Source: Deltaproteobacteria bacterium RIFCSPHIGHO2_02_FULL_43_33
GTDB taxonomy: Bacteria > Desulfobacterota > GWC2-55-46 > UBA9637
Assembly: GCA_001798165.1 (NCBI GenBank)
Contig: MGRL01000081.1
Location: 1 to 38,346, forward strand
Length of the DNA: 38,346 nt
Direction: 5' to 3'
A program made the translations under genes and the position numbers. The notes beneath the pieces were generated by a model. The model did not search any database. It saw only the letters and a program-made list of their open reading frames with translations, and was not told the DNA's origin. Shown in pieces: positions 29,698-37,469 of this stretch (position 1 is its first letter; the number at the start of each line of letters is the position of its first letter).

Positions 29698-29910
29698 TTA
29701 TGGTACAGGGTCATACCCACCTGGATGGAATGGATGGCATTTAAATATCCGATACACTGCAATGCCAATCCCCTTACCAGGTCCATGTTTCTCTATTGCT
29801 TGATGGGCATAAGAAGAACAGCTTGGATAAAAGCGGCAAGATGGGGCTATCAAGGGAGAGAAGCAATATTTATAAAATCGGATAATGCCTATCAAAAACC
29901 TTTTTATCAT
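29698..29910 (-). CDS. yidD: Membrane protein insertion efficiency factor YidD
   Basis: [66 protein letters not shown]. Confidence 0.96.
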   Translation of the reverse strand: MIKRFLIGIIRFYKYCFSPLIAPSCRFYPSCSSYAHQAIEKHGPGKGIGIAVYRIFKCHPFHPGGYDPVP

Positions 29911-29989
29911 AATCTCTTGCTTATTCCTGAGCTGTGTTTAGTATAAAATATAACTTGTTGAATTCAATTTGTGGATTTAGATACTATGC

Positions 29990-30138
29990 AGAGCGTCATA
30001 ACTTCGCATACCTGCGTTGCTCCTCGGCTCGTCGTTGCGGCGTATGCTTAAAATACGTCTCACTCCTCGCTTTCGTCGCGCCTTGGTCTGCTTTGTTCCG
30101 ACGCTCTGTATGCGGCTCTATTTATGTCGCTGTGTATA
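29990..30138. repeat. Interspersed repeat, copy 2
   Basis: AGAGCGTC ... GACGCTCT perfect ends (29990-29997 / 30100-30107) plus conserved tail GTATGCGGCTCTATTTATGTCGCTGTGTATA; homologous to 11338-11544. Confidence 0.92.
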
Positions 30139-30472
30139 AACCCGAAATTACAGACTTAATTTCTGCCTCAACATCTTTGTAGCCAACAGGATTGAATCCC
30201 TGCTTGACAGATATAAAGATATCCATAGAGGGAGGAAGAGCTTCCTTATTCAGTCTGAAACATTCCCTCAAAAGCCGTTTAATTCTGTTTCGTTTTACAG
30301 CCCCGCCAACCTTTGTGCTGACAGCAAGTCCCAACCTTCTTATACCAAGACTATTTACTTTCAAAAAAGTAACAAAATTTTTACTGGCAACCCTTTTCCC
30401 CTCTTTTCGTATGAGGGCAAAATCTTTGCTTTTGAGAATCCTCTCAGCACGGGTAAAGGAGTACCGACCCAT
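30122..30472 (-). CDS. rnpA: Ribonuclease P protein component
   Basis: FTRAERILKSKDFALIRKEGKRVASKNFVTFLK...RLGLAVSTKVGGAVKRNRIKRLLRECFRLN. Confidence 0.95.
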   Translation of the reverse strand: MGRYSFTRAERILKSKDFALIRKEGKRVASKNFVTFLKVNSLGIRRLGLAVSTKVGGAVKRNRIKRLLRECFRLNKEALPPSMDIFISVKQGFNPVGYKDVEAEIKSVISGLYTAT

Positions 30473-30480
30473 TCGTTTGG

Positions 30481-30636
30481 CTATTTATTTGTGCTTATTG
30501 TCGGAGATAAATTTTTCCTGCCCTTAGCCCTTCTCCGTTTTATTACACGTCTTCCGCCAGGTGTTGCCATCCTGCCCAGAAATCCGTGGGTTCTTTTCCT
30601 GCTTAGGTTGCTTGGTTGATAAGTTCTCTTTGGCAT
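30481..30636 (-). CDS. rpmH: 50S ribosomal protein L34 (absent from the ORF track)
   Basis: Reverse-strand translation [51 protein letters not shown], 51 aa, directly upstream of rnpA. Confidence 0.97.
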   Translation of the reverse strand: MPKRTYQPSNLSRKRTHGFLGRMATPGGRRVIKRRRAKGRKNLSPTISTNK

Positions 30637-30662
30637 AAATACCTCTTTGCTAAAATTAGCCT

Positions 30663-30695
30663 ATATTTAAACCACATCTTGCCTTGCTTTGTCAA
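30663..30695 (-). promoter_or_regulatory. Promoter of the rpmH operon
   Basis: Reverse strand TTGACA (30695-30690), then TTAAATAT -10-like region about 18-19 nt downstream. Confidence 0.55.
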
Positions 30696-30808
30696 GACTG
30701 AAATTTAATTTAATTTTTGTAAACCTTAACTGTTGTGTCATAGCGATTAAAATTTTAAATTGTTTTTGCAGTTGATTTTTAGAGGGGTTTTGTTACTGTA
30801 TCCACATT

Positions 30809-31591
30809 ATGAAGAACATATTTAAGAAGACAGCAATTACCGCAGCGACAAAAGCAGGCCTGCTTCTGAAGAAAAATTTGGGTAAGGTGCGTTCTATTGA
30901 GTTTAAGGGTGCGATAGATATAGTAACAGAGATGGATAAAAATGCAGAAGTTTTGATAATGCGAACAATAAAAAAGGACTTTCCGGGGCATGGGATTTTG
31001 ACAGAAGAAAGTAAGGAGCAGAAATCCAGTTCAGAATATCGCTGGATTATTGATCCTCTTGATGGCACTACAAATTACTCCCACGGTTATCCTGTTTTCT
31101 GCGTTTCCATTGCATTGGAAAAGGCAGGTGAGATAGTATTGGGTGTTGTCTACGACCCGATGTTAGATGAATTGTTTACAGCAGAAAAGGACAAAGGCTC
31201 ATATGTCAACAAGAAAAGGATAAAGGTGTCTAAAACGAATGAGCTTACCAGAAGCCTGCTTGCAACGGGCTTTCCATACGATGTCAGGACATCATCACAA
31301 AATAATCTTACTCACTTTGCAAATTTTGCTGTAAAGGTCCAGGCCATACGGAGGGCAGGATCGGCTGCGCTGGATATGTGTTATGTTGCCTGCGGAAGGT
31401 TCGACGGTTTTTGGGAATTGAAGCTAAAACCATGGGATACAGCAGCAGCAATGCTTATCATTAAAGAGGCAGGCGGCATGGTAACAGATTTTAAAGGTGG
31501 ACCATTTTCACTCTATTCTAGCGAAACCCTTGCAAACAATGGCTTGATTCATGAAGAGATGGTGAGAGTGTTGCAAGGTATATCAGGTTAA
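30809..31591 (+). CDS. suhB: Inositol-1-monophosphatase (SuhB family)
   Basis: DIVTEMDKNAE, GILTEES, WIIDPLDGTTNYSHGYPVFCVSIAL, KPWDTAAAMLIIKEAGG. Confidence 0.95.
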   Translation: MKNIFKKTAITAATKAGLLLKKNLGKVRSIEFKGAIDIVTEMDKNAEVLIMRTIKKDFPGHGILTEESKEQKSSSEYRWIIDPLDGTTNYSHGYPVFCVSIALEKAGEIVLGVVYDPMLDELFTAEKDKGSYVNKKRIKVSKTNELTRSLLATGFPYDVRTSSQNNLTHFANFAVKVQAIRRAGSAALDMCYVACGRFDGFWELKLKPWDTAAAMLIIKEAGGMVTDFKGGPFSLYSSETLANNGLIHEEMVRVLQGISG

Positions 31592-31618
31592 GGATTGCAA
31601 ATTACGTAAAAAAACGAG

Positions 31619-31939
31619 GTGGCGCTGTTGGGTGTAGATGTATATTTACAAACAGGGGATGGAATGAAAATAGAATCAATCCCTGACCCTAAAGGAATAG
31701 TTAGCCGTATCATGCCATTAGGGGATACGACATTTCATCTCTTGAGATATGTTGACCCTTCTGGAGATACTATTTTTAATGGTTTGCAAATGGAGCAGAT
31801 TTTTATAGAATTAAAACAGTTGAAGCAAAGATTTGTTCATGGTTCTCAGGAAGAAATAGATTATATTTGTAGAATAGAAAATATGGCCCGCCGCTGCAAG
31901 AGTGCGCCCCACCTCTATCTAAAATTTATTGGTGATTAA
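31619..31939 (+). CDS. Hypothetical protein
   Basis: 106-aa ORF with charged C-terminal helix; no family recognised; start codon uncertain (GTG/TTG). Confidence 0.55.
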   Translation: MALLGVDVYLQTGDGMKIESIPDPKGIVSRIMPLGDTTFHLLRYVDPSGDTIFNGLQMEQIFIELKQLKQRFVHGSQEEIDYICRIENMARRCKSAPHLYLKFIGD

Positions 31940-32069
31940 CATTGGAGCATTCAAACAGAAAGCATTCAAACAGAAAGTTGACTGCCAAAAAAATCTGTGG
32001 TATGCCTTTTTTATAAGTGAATAATAAAGGTATAGATAAGCAAAACGAAATAAACAGCTTGCCAACAAT

Positions 32070-32078
32070 TTATCCACA
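32070..32078 (+). promoter_or_regulatory. Consensus DnaA-box sequence
   Basis: TTATCCACA in AT-rich intergenic DNA; a near-match GTATCCACA lies at 30798-30806. Confidence 0.45.
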
Positions 32079-32102
32079 AACTTTCCACATCTTAAAATAA
32101 TC

Positions 32103-32130
32103 TTGACAGATTTTTTGATTCTGGTATCAT
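32103..32130 (+). promoter_or_regulatory. sigma70-like promoter for merR-kamA
   Basis: TTGACA (32103-32108), 16 nt, TATCAT (32125-32130). Confidence 0.55.
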
Positions 32131-32218
32131 CAGCTCAGTTTAAGAATAAATTTAAACTTGATGATGCTTAGAAAACAGCAAGTTATGAATGTTATTAATA
32201 GAGGGGGTATGCAGGGAC

Positions 32219-32518
32219 ATGAGAACCCCGGAATTGCTCAAGAAAATAGATATCCCCCGCCAGAAGCTATATTATCTGGAGCAGAAGGGATATATAAAAC
32301 CGCACAAGATTATAAAAGGGGAAAAGGTTTTTCGCGAGTATAGCGCCGAGGATGTAATAAAGATAGAGTGCATATGGAAGTATCTGAAAAAGGGTTTCAA
32401 ATACAGAGTTGCACATGAAAAGGCTTTAGAAGAATTAGGCAGTCCGCAGCAGAATCTTACAAAAAATATCCCGGCTGCTTCTGATGCACGGGATGAGATA
32501 AAAAAGGAGGAAAGATAA
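32219..32518 (+). CDS. MerR-family transcriptional regulator
   Basis: MRTPELLKKIDIPRQKLYYLEQKGYIKPHKIIKGEKVFREYSAEDVIKIECIWKYLKKGFKYRVAHEKA; stop overlaps kamA start (TAATG). Confidence 0.82.
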   Translation: MRTPELLKKIDIPRQKLYYLEQKGYIKPHKIIKGEKVFREYSAEDVIKIECIWKYLKKGFKYRVAHEKALEELGSPQQNLTKNIPAASDARDEIKKEER

Positions 32519-33678
32519 TGGAGCTCTCTATTAGCTCTGAACCCCCCAGTAGTAATTTAGCAAGGAATTGCGCATTAGAATTTGAAGACAGCAGGTATTT
32601 GCAGGAATGGAAAGACTGGAAGTGGCAGCTTAAAAATAGAATAACCACATTAGAAGAGCTTAAAAAACTTATTTCATTAACACCCTCTGAAGAAGAAGGC
32701 ATTAAGAGATCAAAAGGGCGGTTGGCAATGGCCATTACGCCCTATTTTTTTTCCTTGATAGACAAAGCAAATCCAAACTGTCCAATCCGAAAACAGGCAA
32801 TCCCGAGAATTGAAGAATTCAGCATATCAACCCATGATCTGGTAGACCCCTGCGGTGAAGATAATCATTCACCTGTGCCGGGCCTCGTGCATCGCTACCC
32901 TGACAGGGTATTGCTTTTGGTTACTGATTCCTGCGCAATGTATTGCCGTTACTGCACAAGGAGGCGCATGGTTGGTGAAGAAATGCCTCCAATGTCTATA
33001 GAGCAGTTTGATGCAGCATACAAATATATTAAATCTAAAAGGGCAATCCGCGATGTGCTGATTTCAGGCGGCGATCCATTGATGCTCAAGACAGAGCATC
33101 TTGAATATTATCTTAAGAAACTTCGCTCTATATCTCACCTTGATATTATAAGACTTGGCACACGCGTTCCTGTAACACTGCCAATGCGGATGGATAAAGA
33201 GTTGGTTGATATGCTAAAAAAATATCACCCTGTTTACATGAGCATTCACTTCTCACATCCAAGAGAGATAACGCAGGATGTAAAAGATGCCTGCGCAATG
33301 TCGGCAGATGCAGGCATTCCTCTTGGAAGCCAGACTGTTCTTTTAAAAGGCATTAATGACAAGCCTTCTGTTATGAAAAGACTTATGCAAGAACTTCTGC
33401 GAATCAGGGTCAGACCATATTACATATACCAGTGTGATATGGTTACTGGCACAGGCCATTTCAGGACACCGGTATCTGTCGGCATAAACATCATAGAAAA
33501 ACTCAGAGGCCATACATCAGGCTATGCAGTGCCTACCTTTGTAGTAGATGCGCCGGGCGGCGGCGGCAAGATACCCGTTGGCCCGACCTATCTTATTTCT
33601 CAGGCAAAGGATAGAGTTACCTTAAGGAATTATCAGGGGAATATATTTGAGTATTTTGAGGATTGCGGTGAAAGGTAA
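32518..33678 (+). CDS. kamA: KamA-family radical SAM aminomutase (lysine 2,3-aminomutase-like)
   Basis: CAMYCRYCTRRRMVG (CxxxCxxC), ALISGGDPL-like VLISGGDPLMLKTEHLEYYLKKLRSISHLDIIRLGTRVPVTLPMR, VDAPGGGGKIPVGPTY. Confidence 0.93.
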   Translation: MELSISSEPPSSNLARNCALEFEDSRYLQEWKDWKWQLKNRITTLEELKKLISLTPSEEEGIKRSKGRLAMAITPYFFSLIDKANPNCPIRKQAIPRIEEFSISTHDLVDPCGEDNHSPVPGLVHRYPDRVLLLVTDSCAMYCRYCTRRRMVGEEMPPMSIEQFDAAYKYIKSKRAIRDVLISGGDPLMLKTEHLEYYLKKLRSISHLDIIRLGTRVPVTLPMRMDKELVDMLKKYHPVYMSIHFSHPREITQDVKDACAMSADAGIPLGSQTVLLKGINDKPSVMKRLMQELLRIRVRPYYIYQCDMVTGTGHFRTPVSVGINIIEKLRGHTSGYAVPTFVVDAPGGGGKIPVGPTYLISQAKDRVTLRNYQGNIFEYFEDCGER

Positions 33679-33825
33679 TAGAGAAAAAATAGAGGAGGTA
33701 TCCATCCTCACAAAAAATGCTGAACAGAATGCTCACCGCAATCCCACACCGAGGAGAATCTTCGCCATTTATGGTCCAGCAAAGATATCCTAAAAACTGT
33801 CTTGAGATATAGAAAGGAGAGGCAA

Positions 33826-34263
33826 ATGAATAAGAAGGTAAATATGTTCGCAATTTTTGTTGTTTTAGCATGTGTAATTTGTTCGCAATCAGGTATTGCA
33901 TATGCAGATATTTCCGGAAAATGGATTTATGTTTCAAACTACACCAATCCGGACGGCAGCACAGGAACCGGAGTTAGTGAAGTAACTGTCTTCCAAAACG
34001 GCACAGAATTTGTTGCCGATAATGTAGCCACAACATGGTATAACAGGCAAGGAAGATTATATGGTAAAATTATTGATACAAATCCCGGAGCTGATACCCT
34101 TGCTCATACAAGAAGACTGATTCAATTCACAAGAGTGGATATAGATGGCGGTAATTATGTAGGGATTAGAATAGGATTTGTATCGGAAAATGACGATAAA
34201 ATTACAGGCTATTTTATTGATGTTAATGGGGTTGAGGGCTCATTTGTTATGACGAAACAGTAA
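33826..34263 (+). CDS. Secreted hypothetical protein
   Basis: Signal peptide MNKKVNMFAIFVVLACVICSQSGIAYA; small beta-rich mature domain; good SD upstream of ATG 33826. Confidence 0.65.
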   Translation: MNKKVNMFAIFVVLACVICSQSGIAYADISGKWIYVSNYTNPDGSTGTGVSEVTVFQNGTEFVADNVATTWYNRQGRLYGKIIDTNPGADTLAHTRRLIQFTRVDIDGGNYVGIRIGFVSENDDKITGYFIDVNGVEGSFVMTKQ

Positions 34264-34281
34264 ACCCTGTTTCGTTTAACA
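34252..34281 (+). terminator. Hairpin overlapping stop codon
   Basis: ACGAAACAG-taaacc-CTGTTTCGT perfect 9-bp stem; stop codon TAA lies in the loop; short T-stretch further downstream. Confidence 0.5.
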
Positions 34282-34463
34282 AATTTGTTTTTTGCGCCGG
34301 GGAAAAGACTGAAGGTGCTTCGCTTACTTCTGATTTGCAATTACTCCTTTATAAACAATAAACAAGATTCAGTGCGTCGTTTAATCGCAGCAATAATCCT
34401 TATTCTTATCTTCTTTCTTATTCAAAACAACATTCCCAATTTCAATAACTGTTCAACAGCAAT

Positions 34464-35786
34464 CTATTCCTTCTTCCTATCCTTACGAAGCCTCTCCTTT
34501 ATCTCCTTGTCATAGCCTCTGTCAGTTGGATGGTAGTATGTCTTGCCCTTCAAGGTATCAGGCAGATAATCCTGCTCTACCTTTGCGCCTGCATAATTAT
34601 GGGGATATTTATATCCCTTTCCATATCCGAGTTTTTTCATAAGTCCTGTCGGCGCATTTCTTATGTGCAGTGGAACCGGCAATGCGCCTTTTTTCTTTAC
34701 ATCCTCCAGCGCTTCCAAGTAGGCAAGATATGATGCATTACTCTTTGGCGCTGTGGCAAGATATGCAACTCCCTGCGCAAGAGGAATCCATCCTTCCGGC
34801 ATACCTACAAAATCTACTGCATCCTTAACTGCAATGGCAACTCGTAAGGCATTTGGGTCTGCATTGCCAACATCTTCTGAGGCAAATATAACCATCCTTC
34901 TGGCAATAAAAAGCGGGTCTTCTCCTGCCTCAAGCATTCTGGCAAGCCAGTAAATGGCTGCATCAGGGTCGCTTCCTCGCATGGATTTTATAAATGCAGA
35001 GATTACATTGTAATGTTCCTCTCCTCCCTTGTCATATAAAATGGCCATCTTTTGCACAGCTTCCTGCATTGCCTCCAGTGTAATCCTGCGGGCGCCGTCT
35101 TTATCAGGCTGGGGTATAATAACAGATGCCTCTAATCCATTGAGCGCTGTCCTTGCATCGCCTTGAGAATACGAAGCTAAAAAGTCTAAGGCATTTTCCT
35201 CAAACGAGACATTCAGGTTTCCCAAACCCCTTTCCTTATCTTCAATAGCCCGTTTTATTATGGTTTTTAACTCTTCATCCGTGAGCTGTTCAAGAACCAG
35301 AACTTTGCATCTTGAGAGAAGCGGTGCATTGACTTCAAAGGAAGGGTTTTCTGTTGTTGCGCCGATTAAGGTGATTGTGCCGTCTTCCACATAATGGAGA
35401 AATGCATCCTGTTGCGCCTTGTTAAACCTGTGTATCTCATCTACGAAAAGGATTGTCCTGCGATTTCGCAGCCTAAGCTCATCCTGCGCCTCTTTTACCA
35501 CCTCACGAATCTCCTTTACACCGGAAAGAACTGCTGAAAACGACACAAAGTTTACTCCGATTGCGTTAGCAATGATATTAGCCAAGGTTGTCTTGCCTGT
35601 GCCAGGAGGCCCCCAGAGGATTATAGAGATGAGTTCCTTTTTTTCTGTCAGCCTTCTTATAAACCTTCCCGGGCCTAACAGATGTGCTTGGCCAACCGCC
35701 TCTTCTATATTTCTCGGCCTCATCCTGTCTGCTAACGGGCATAATTTGTTAATCTGTGTTTTAATCTTTTTATCAAAAAGCTCCAT
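34464..35786 (-). CDS. rarA: Replication-associated recombination protein A (MgsA/RarA AAA ATPase)
   Basis: LADRMRPRNIEEAVGQAHLLGPGRFIRR...ILWGPPGTGKTTLANIIAN...FVDEIHRFNKAQQDAFLHYVEDGTITLIGATTENPSFEVNAPLLSRCKV. Confidence 0.96.
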   Translation of the reverse strand: MELFDKKIKTQINKLCPLADRMRPRNIEEAVGQAHLLGPGRFIRRLTEKKELISIILWGPPGTGKTTLANIIANAIGVNFVSFSAVLSGVKEIREVVKEAQDELRLRNRRTILFVDEIHRFNKAQQDAFLHYVEDGTITLIGATTENPSFEVNAPLLSRCKVLVLEQLTDEELKTIIKRAIEDKERGLGNLNVSFEENALDFLASYSQGDARTALNGLEASVIIPQPDKDGARRITLEAMQEAVQKMAILYDKGGEEHYNVISAFIKSMRGSDPDAAIYWLARMLEAGEDPLFIARRMVIFASEDVGNADPNALRVAIAVKDAVDFVGMPEGWIPLAQGVAYLATAPKSNASYLAYLEALEDVKKKGALPVPLHIRNAPTGLMKKLGYGKGYKYPHNYAGAKVEQDYLPDTLKGKTYYHPTDRGYDKEIKERLRKDRKKE

Positions 35787-35851
35787 GTCTTAAATATACT
35801 ATAGAATGAGTCAATAGGGCAAATGGCTATTTTAACGGTGAGCAAAAGCAA

Positions 35852-35881
35852 TTGACATTACCATCGCCTTTAGGATATATA
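35852..35881 (+). promoter_or_regulatory. sigma70-like promoter of a long leader
   Basis: TTGACA (35852-35857), 18-nt spacer, TATATA (35876-35881). Confidence 0.55.
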
Positions 35882-35930
35882 AGGAGCGCTTCTTTGATGC
35901 GAGTTGTATAATATGGCACATATCATGCAC

Positions 35931-35962
35931 AACCAACCAACCAACCAACCAACCAACCAACC
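35931..35962. repeat. Tetranucleotide microsatellite (AACC)8
   Basis: Eight perfect AACC units. Confidence 0.97.
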
Positions 35963-36000
35963 AGTTTCTACCCTGTAAATACTCGCTTTTTATTAAGAGG

Positions 36001-36020
36001 GGAAGGCATCTATGCCTTCC
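36001..36020 (+). other. Perfect hairpin in leader
   Basis: GGAAGGCAT-ct-ATGCCTTCC. Confidence 0.7.
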
Positions 36021-36060
36021 TGATAGCCGCATATTTACCCTGCCTTTTGGCTCGTGCATT

Positions 36061-36114
36061 AAAACCTTGGTTTGTCCCTGTACTACATCGGGACAGGCCA
36101 GGGTTTTTGTTTTA
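36061..36114 (+). terminator. Terminator/attenuator-like hairpin in leader
   Basis: AAAACCtTGGtttGTCCC-tgtactacatc-GGGACaggCCAgGGTTTTT followed by GTTTT. Confidence 0.6.
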
Positions 36115-36229
36115 AAGGTCAGGCGGAGGCAAGGGCTATTTAAAAGGGAAAGGAGGTGAAGAGGTCAAGATTCGCAGTGCAAGAGTTTGTTTCAAAAAAT
36201 CTTTTTAAAAAACAAAGGAGGAAGGTATC

Positions 36230-37351
36230 ATGAAAAACAAGATTCTTATTCTATTGGGAGCATTCATCTTCTGTATGACTCTGGGATTAAAGGACGCAAT
36301 GGCTGCCGCTGCTGCATCAGATGTGAATTGCACAAACCCGTGCATAAGCTCGTATGAAATTCAGGATGGCCAGGTTGCAGCAACTGATATAGCCAACAAT
36401 GCAGTTACAAATGCCAAGATTGCTGACGGCGCTGTAGCCAATACAAAGATTTTAGACGGGGCAGTAACAACACCAAAGATTGCAGATGGCGCTGTTACAG
36501 ATGCAAAAATCACAGGGCAGATATCAACCTCAAAACTTAATGTTGGAACAACCCCAGGCACAGTAGCAGCAGGCGACCATAACCACGATGCTGTGTATCA
36601 GAAAAAATATGCAAATGTTATTGTAGTGGCAAAAAGCGGTGGGGATTTTACATCTATACAGGCAGCTATTGACTCCATCACTTCTACCGATGACAATCCA
36701 TATCTGATCAAGGTAATGCCCGGGACTTATACTGAAAATATAACCATGAAAAGCTATATTCATCTTCAATGGGCGGGGAGGGATGTGGCGACAATACAGT
36801 CTCCATCTACCTCCAATGATGTCATAACTTTAAATAATCTCACAAATGTAACTATATCTGGTTTTACTCTTAAAGGTGGTAGCCATGTAATTTACAACTC
36901 CTACTCCTCTTTTACCCTTGCAGAAAATACTATTTCAGAGAATGACTGGGGAATTAGCAATGTATTTTCCTCGCCTGTGATTACAAAGAACATAATCACA
37001 GGAAGTAGCCAACACGGGATTTACAACTATGCCTCATCACCTGTGATTAGAGACAACACAATTGCGGAAAATGGTGGTTATGGGGTTGTTAATAACTCTT
37101 CCGCACCAATAATTACAGGAAATATAATCACAGGGAGCAATTATTACGGAGTTTTCAACGTCCTTTCTTCCACTCCTGTGATAAGCAATAACAGGATTAC
37201 TGGCAATGGCGGGACGAGTTATGGAGATATTTATGTGGACTCTACCAGCACCCCAAATATCAGTTTTAATGTTTATGACACTATTAATGGCACAACAGGG
37301 GTGGGGCAGTTTAATGTGAAGTCAGATGGTTCGTTGGCTCCAGCGCCATAA
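36230..37351 (+). CDS. Secreted right-handed beta-helix (NosD/PbH1-like) protein with N-terminal stalk repeats
   Basis: Signal peptide; repeats NAKIADGAVANTKILDGAVTTPKIADGAVTDAKI; then FTSIQAAIDSITSTDDNPYLIKVMPGTYTENITMKSYIHL and PVITKNIITGSSQHGIYNYASSPVIRDNTIAENGGYGVVNNSSAPIITGNIITGS repeats. Confidence 0.88.
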   Translation: MKNKILILLGAFIFCMTLGLKDAMAAAAASDVNCTNPCISSYEIQDGQVAATDIANNAVTNAKIADGAVANTKILDGAVTTPKIADGAVTDAKITGQISTSKLNVGTTPGTVAAGDHNHDAVYQKKYANVIVVAKSGGDFTSIQAAIDSITSTDDNPYLIKVMPGTYTENITMKSYIHLQWAGRDVATIQSPSTSNDVITLNNLTNVTISGFTLKGGSHVIYNSYSSFTLAENTISENDWGISNVFSSPVITKNIITGSSQHGIYNYASSPVIRDNTIAENGGYGVVNNSSAPIITGNIITGSNYYGVFNVLSSTPVISNNRITGNGGTSYGDIYVDSTSTPNISFNVYDTINGTTGVGQFNVKSDGSLAPAP

Positions 37352-37371
37352 GAAAAGGATGTAAATTTAAT

Positions 37372-37411
37372 AAAGAGACAGGCAGGGCAAAGAATATATG
37401 TCTGTCTCTTT
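37372..37411 (+). terminator. Rho-independent terminator of the beta-helix gene
   Basis: AAAGAGACAG ... CTGTCTCTTT. Confidence 0.7.
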
Positions 37412-37469
37412 ATCTAAATTGCCACATGCCTAAACAATCAGTGTCTATTACATATTATCTTCTTTAACT

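Noticed and set aside
29934-30182. ORF 29934-30182 (+), CSSARRCGVC...LLAFVAPWSALF
   Set aside because: Read-through of repeat copy 2, antisense to the rnpA end.
35832-36059. ORF 35832-36059 (-) with WLVGWLVGWLVV
   Set aside because: Translation of the (AACC)8 tract with no family features. Repeat scored as noncoding.
36001-36229. Cyclic-di-GMP (GEMM) riboswitch in the beta-helix leader
   Set aside because: No GEMM-I/II conserved core could be matched. Kept only as an unclassified structured leader.
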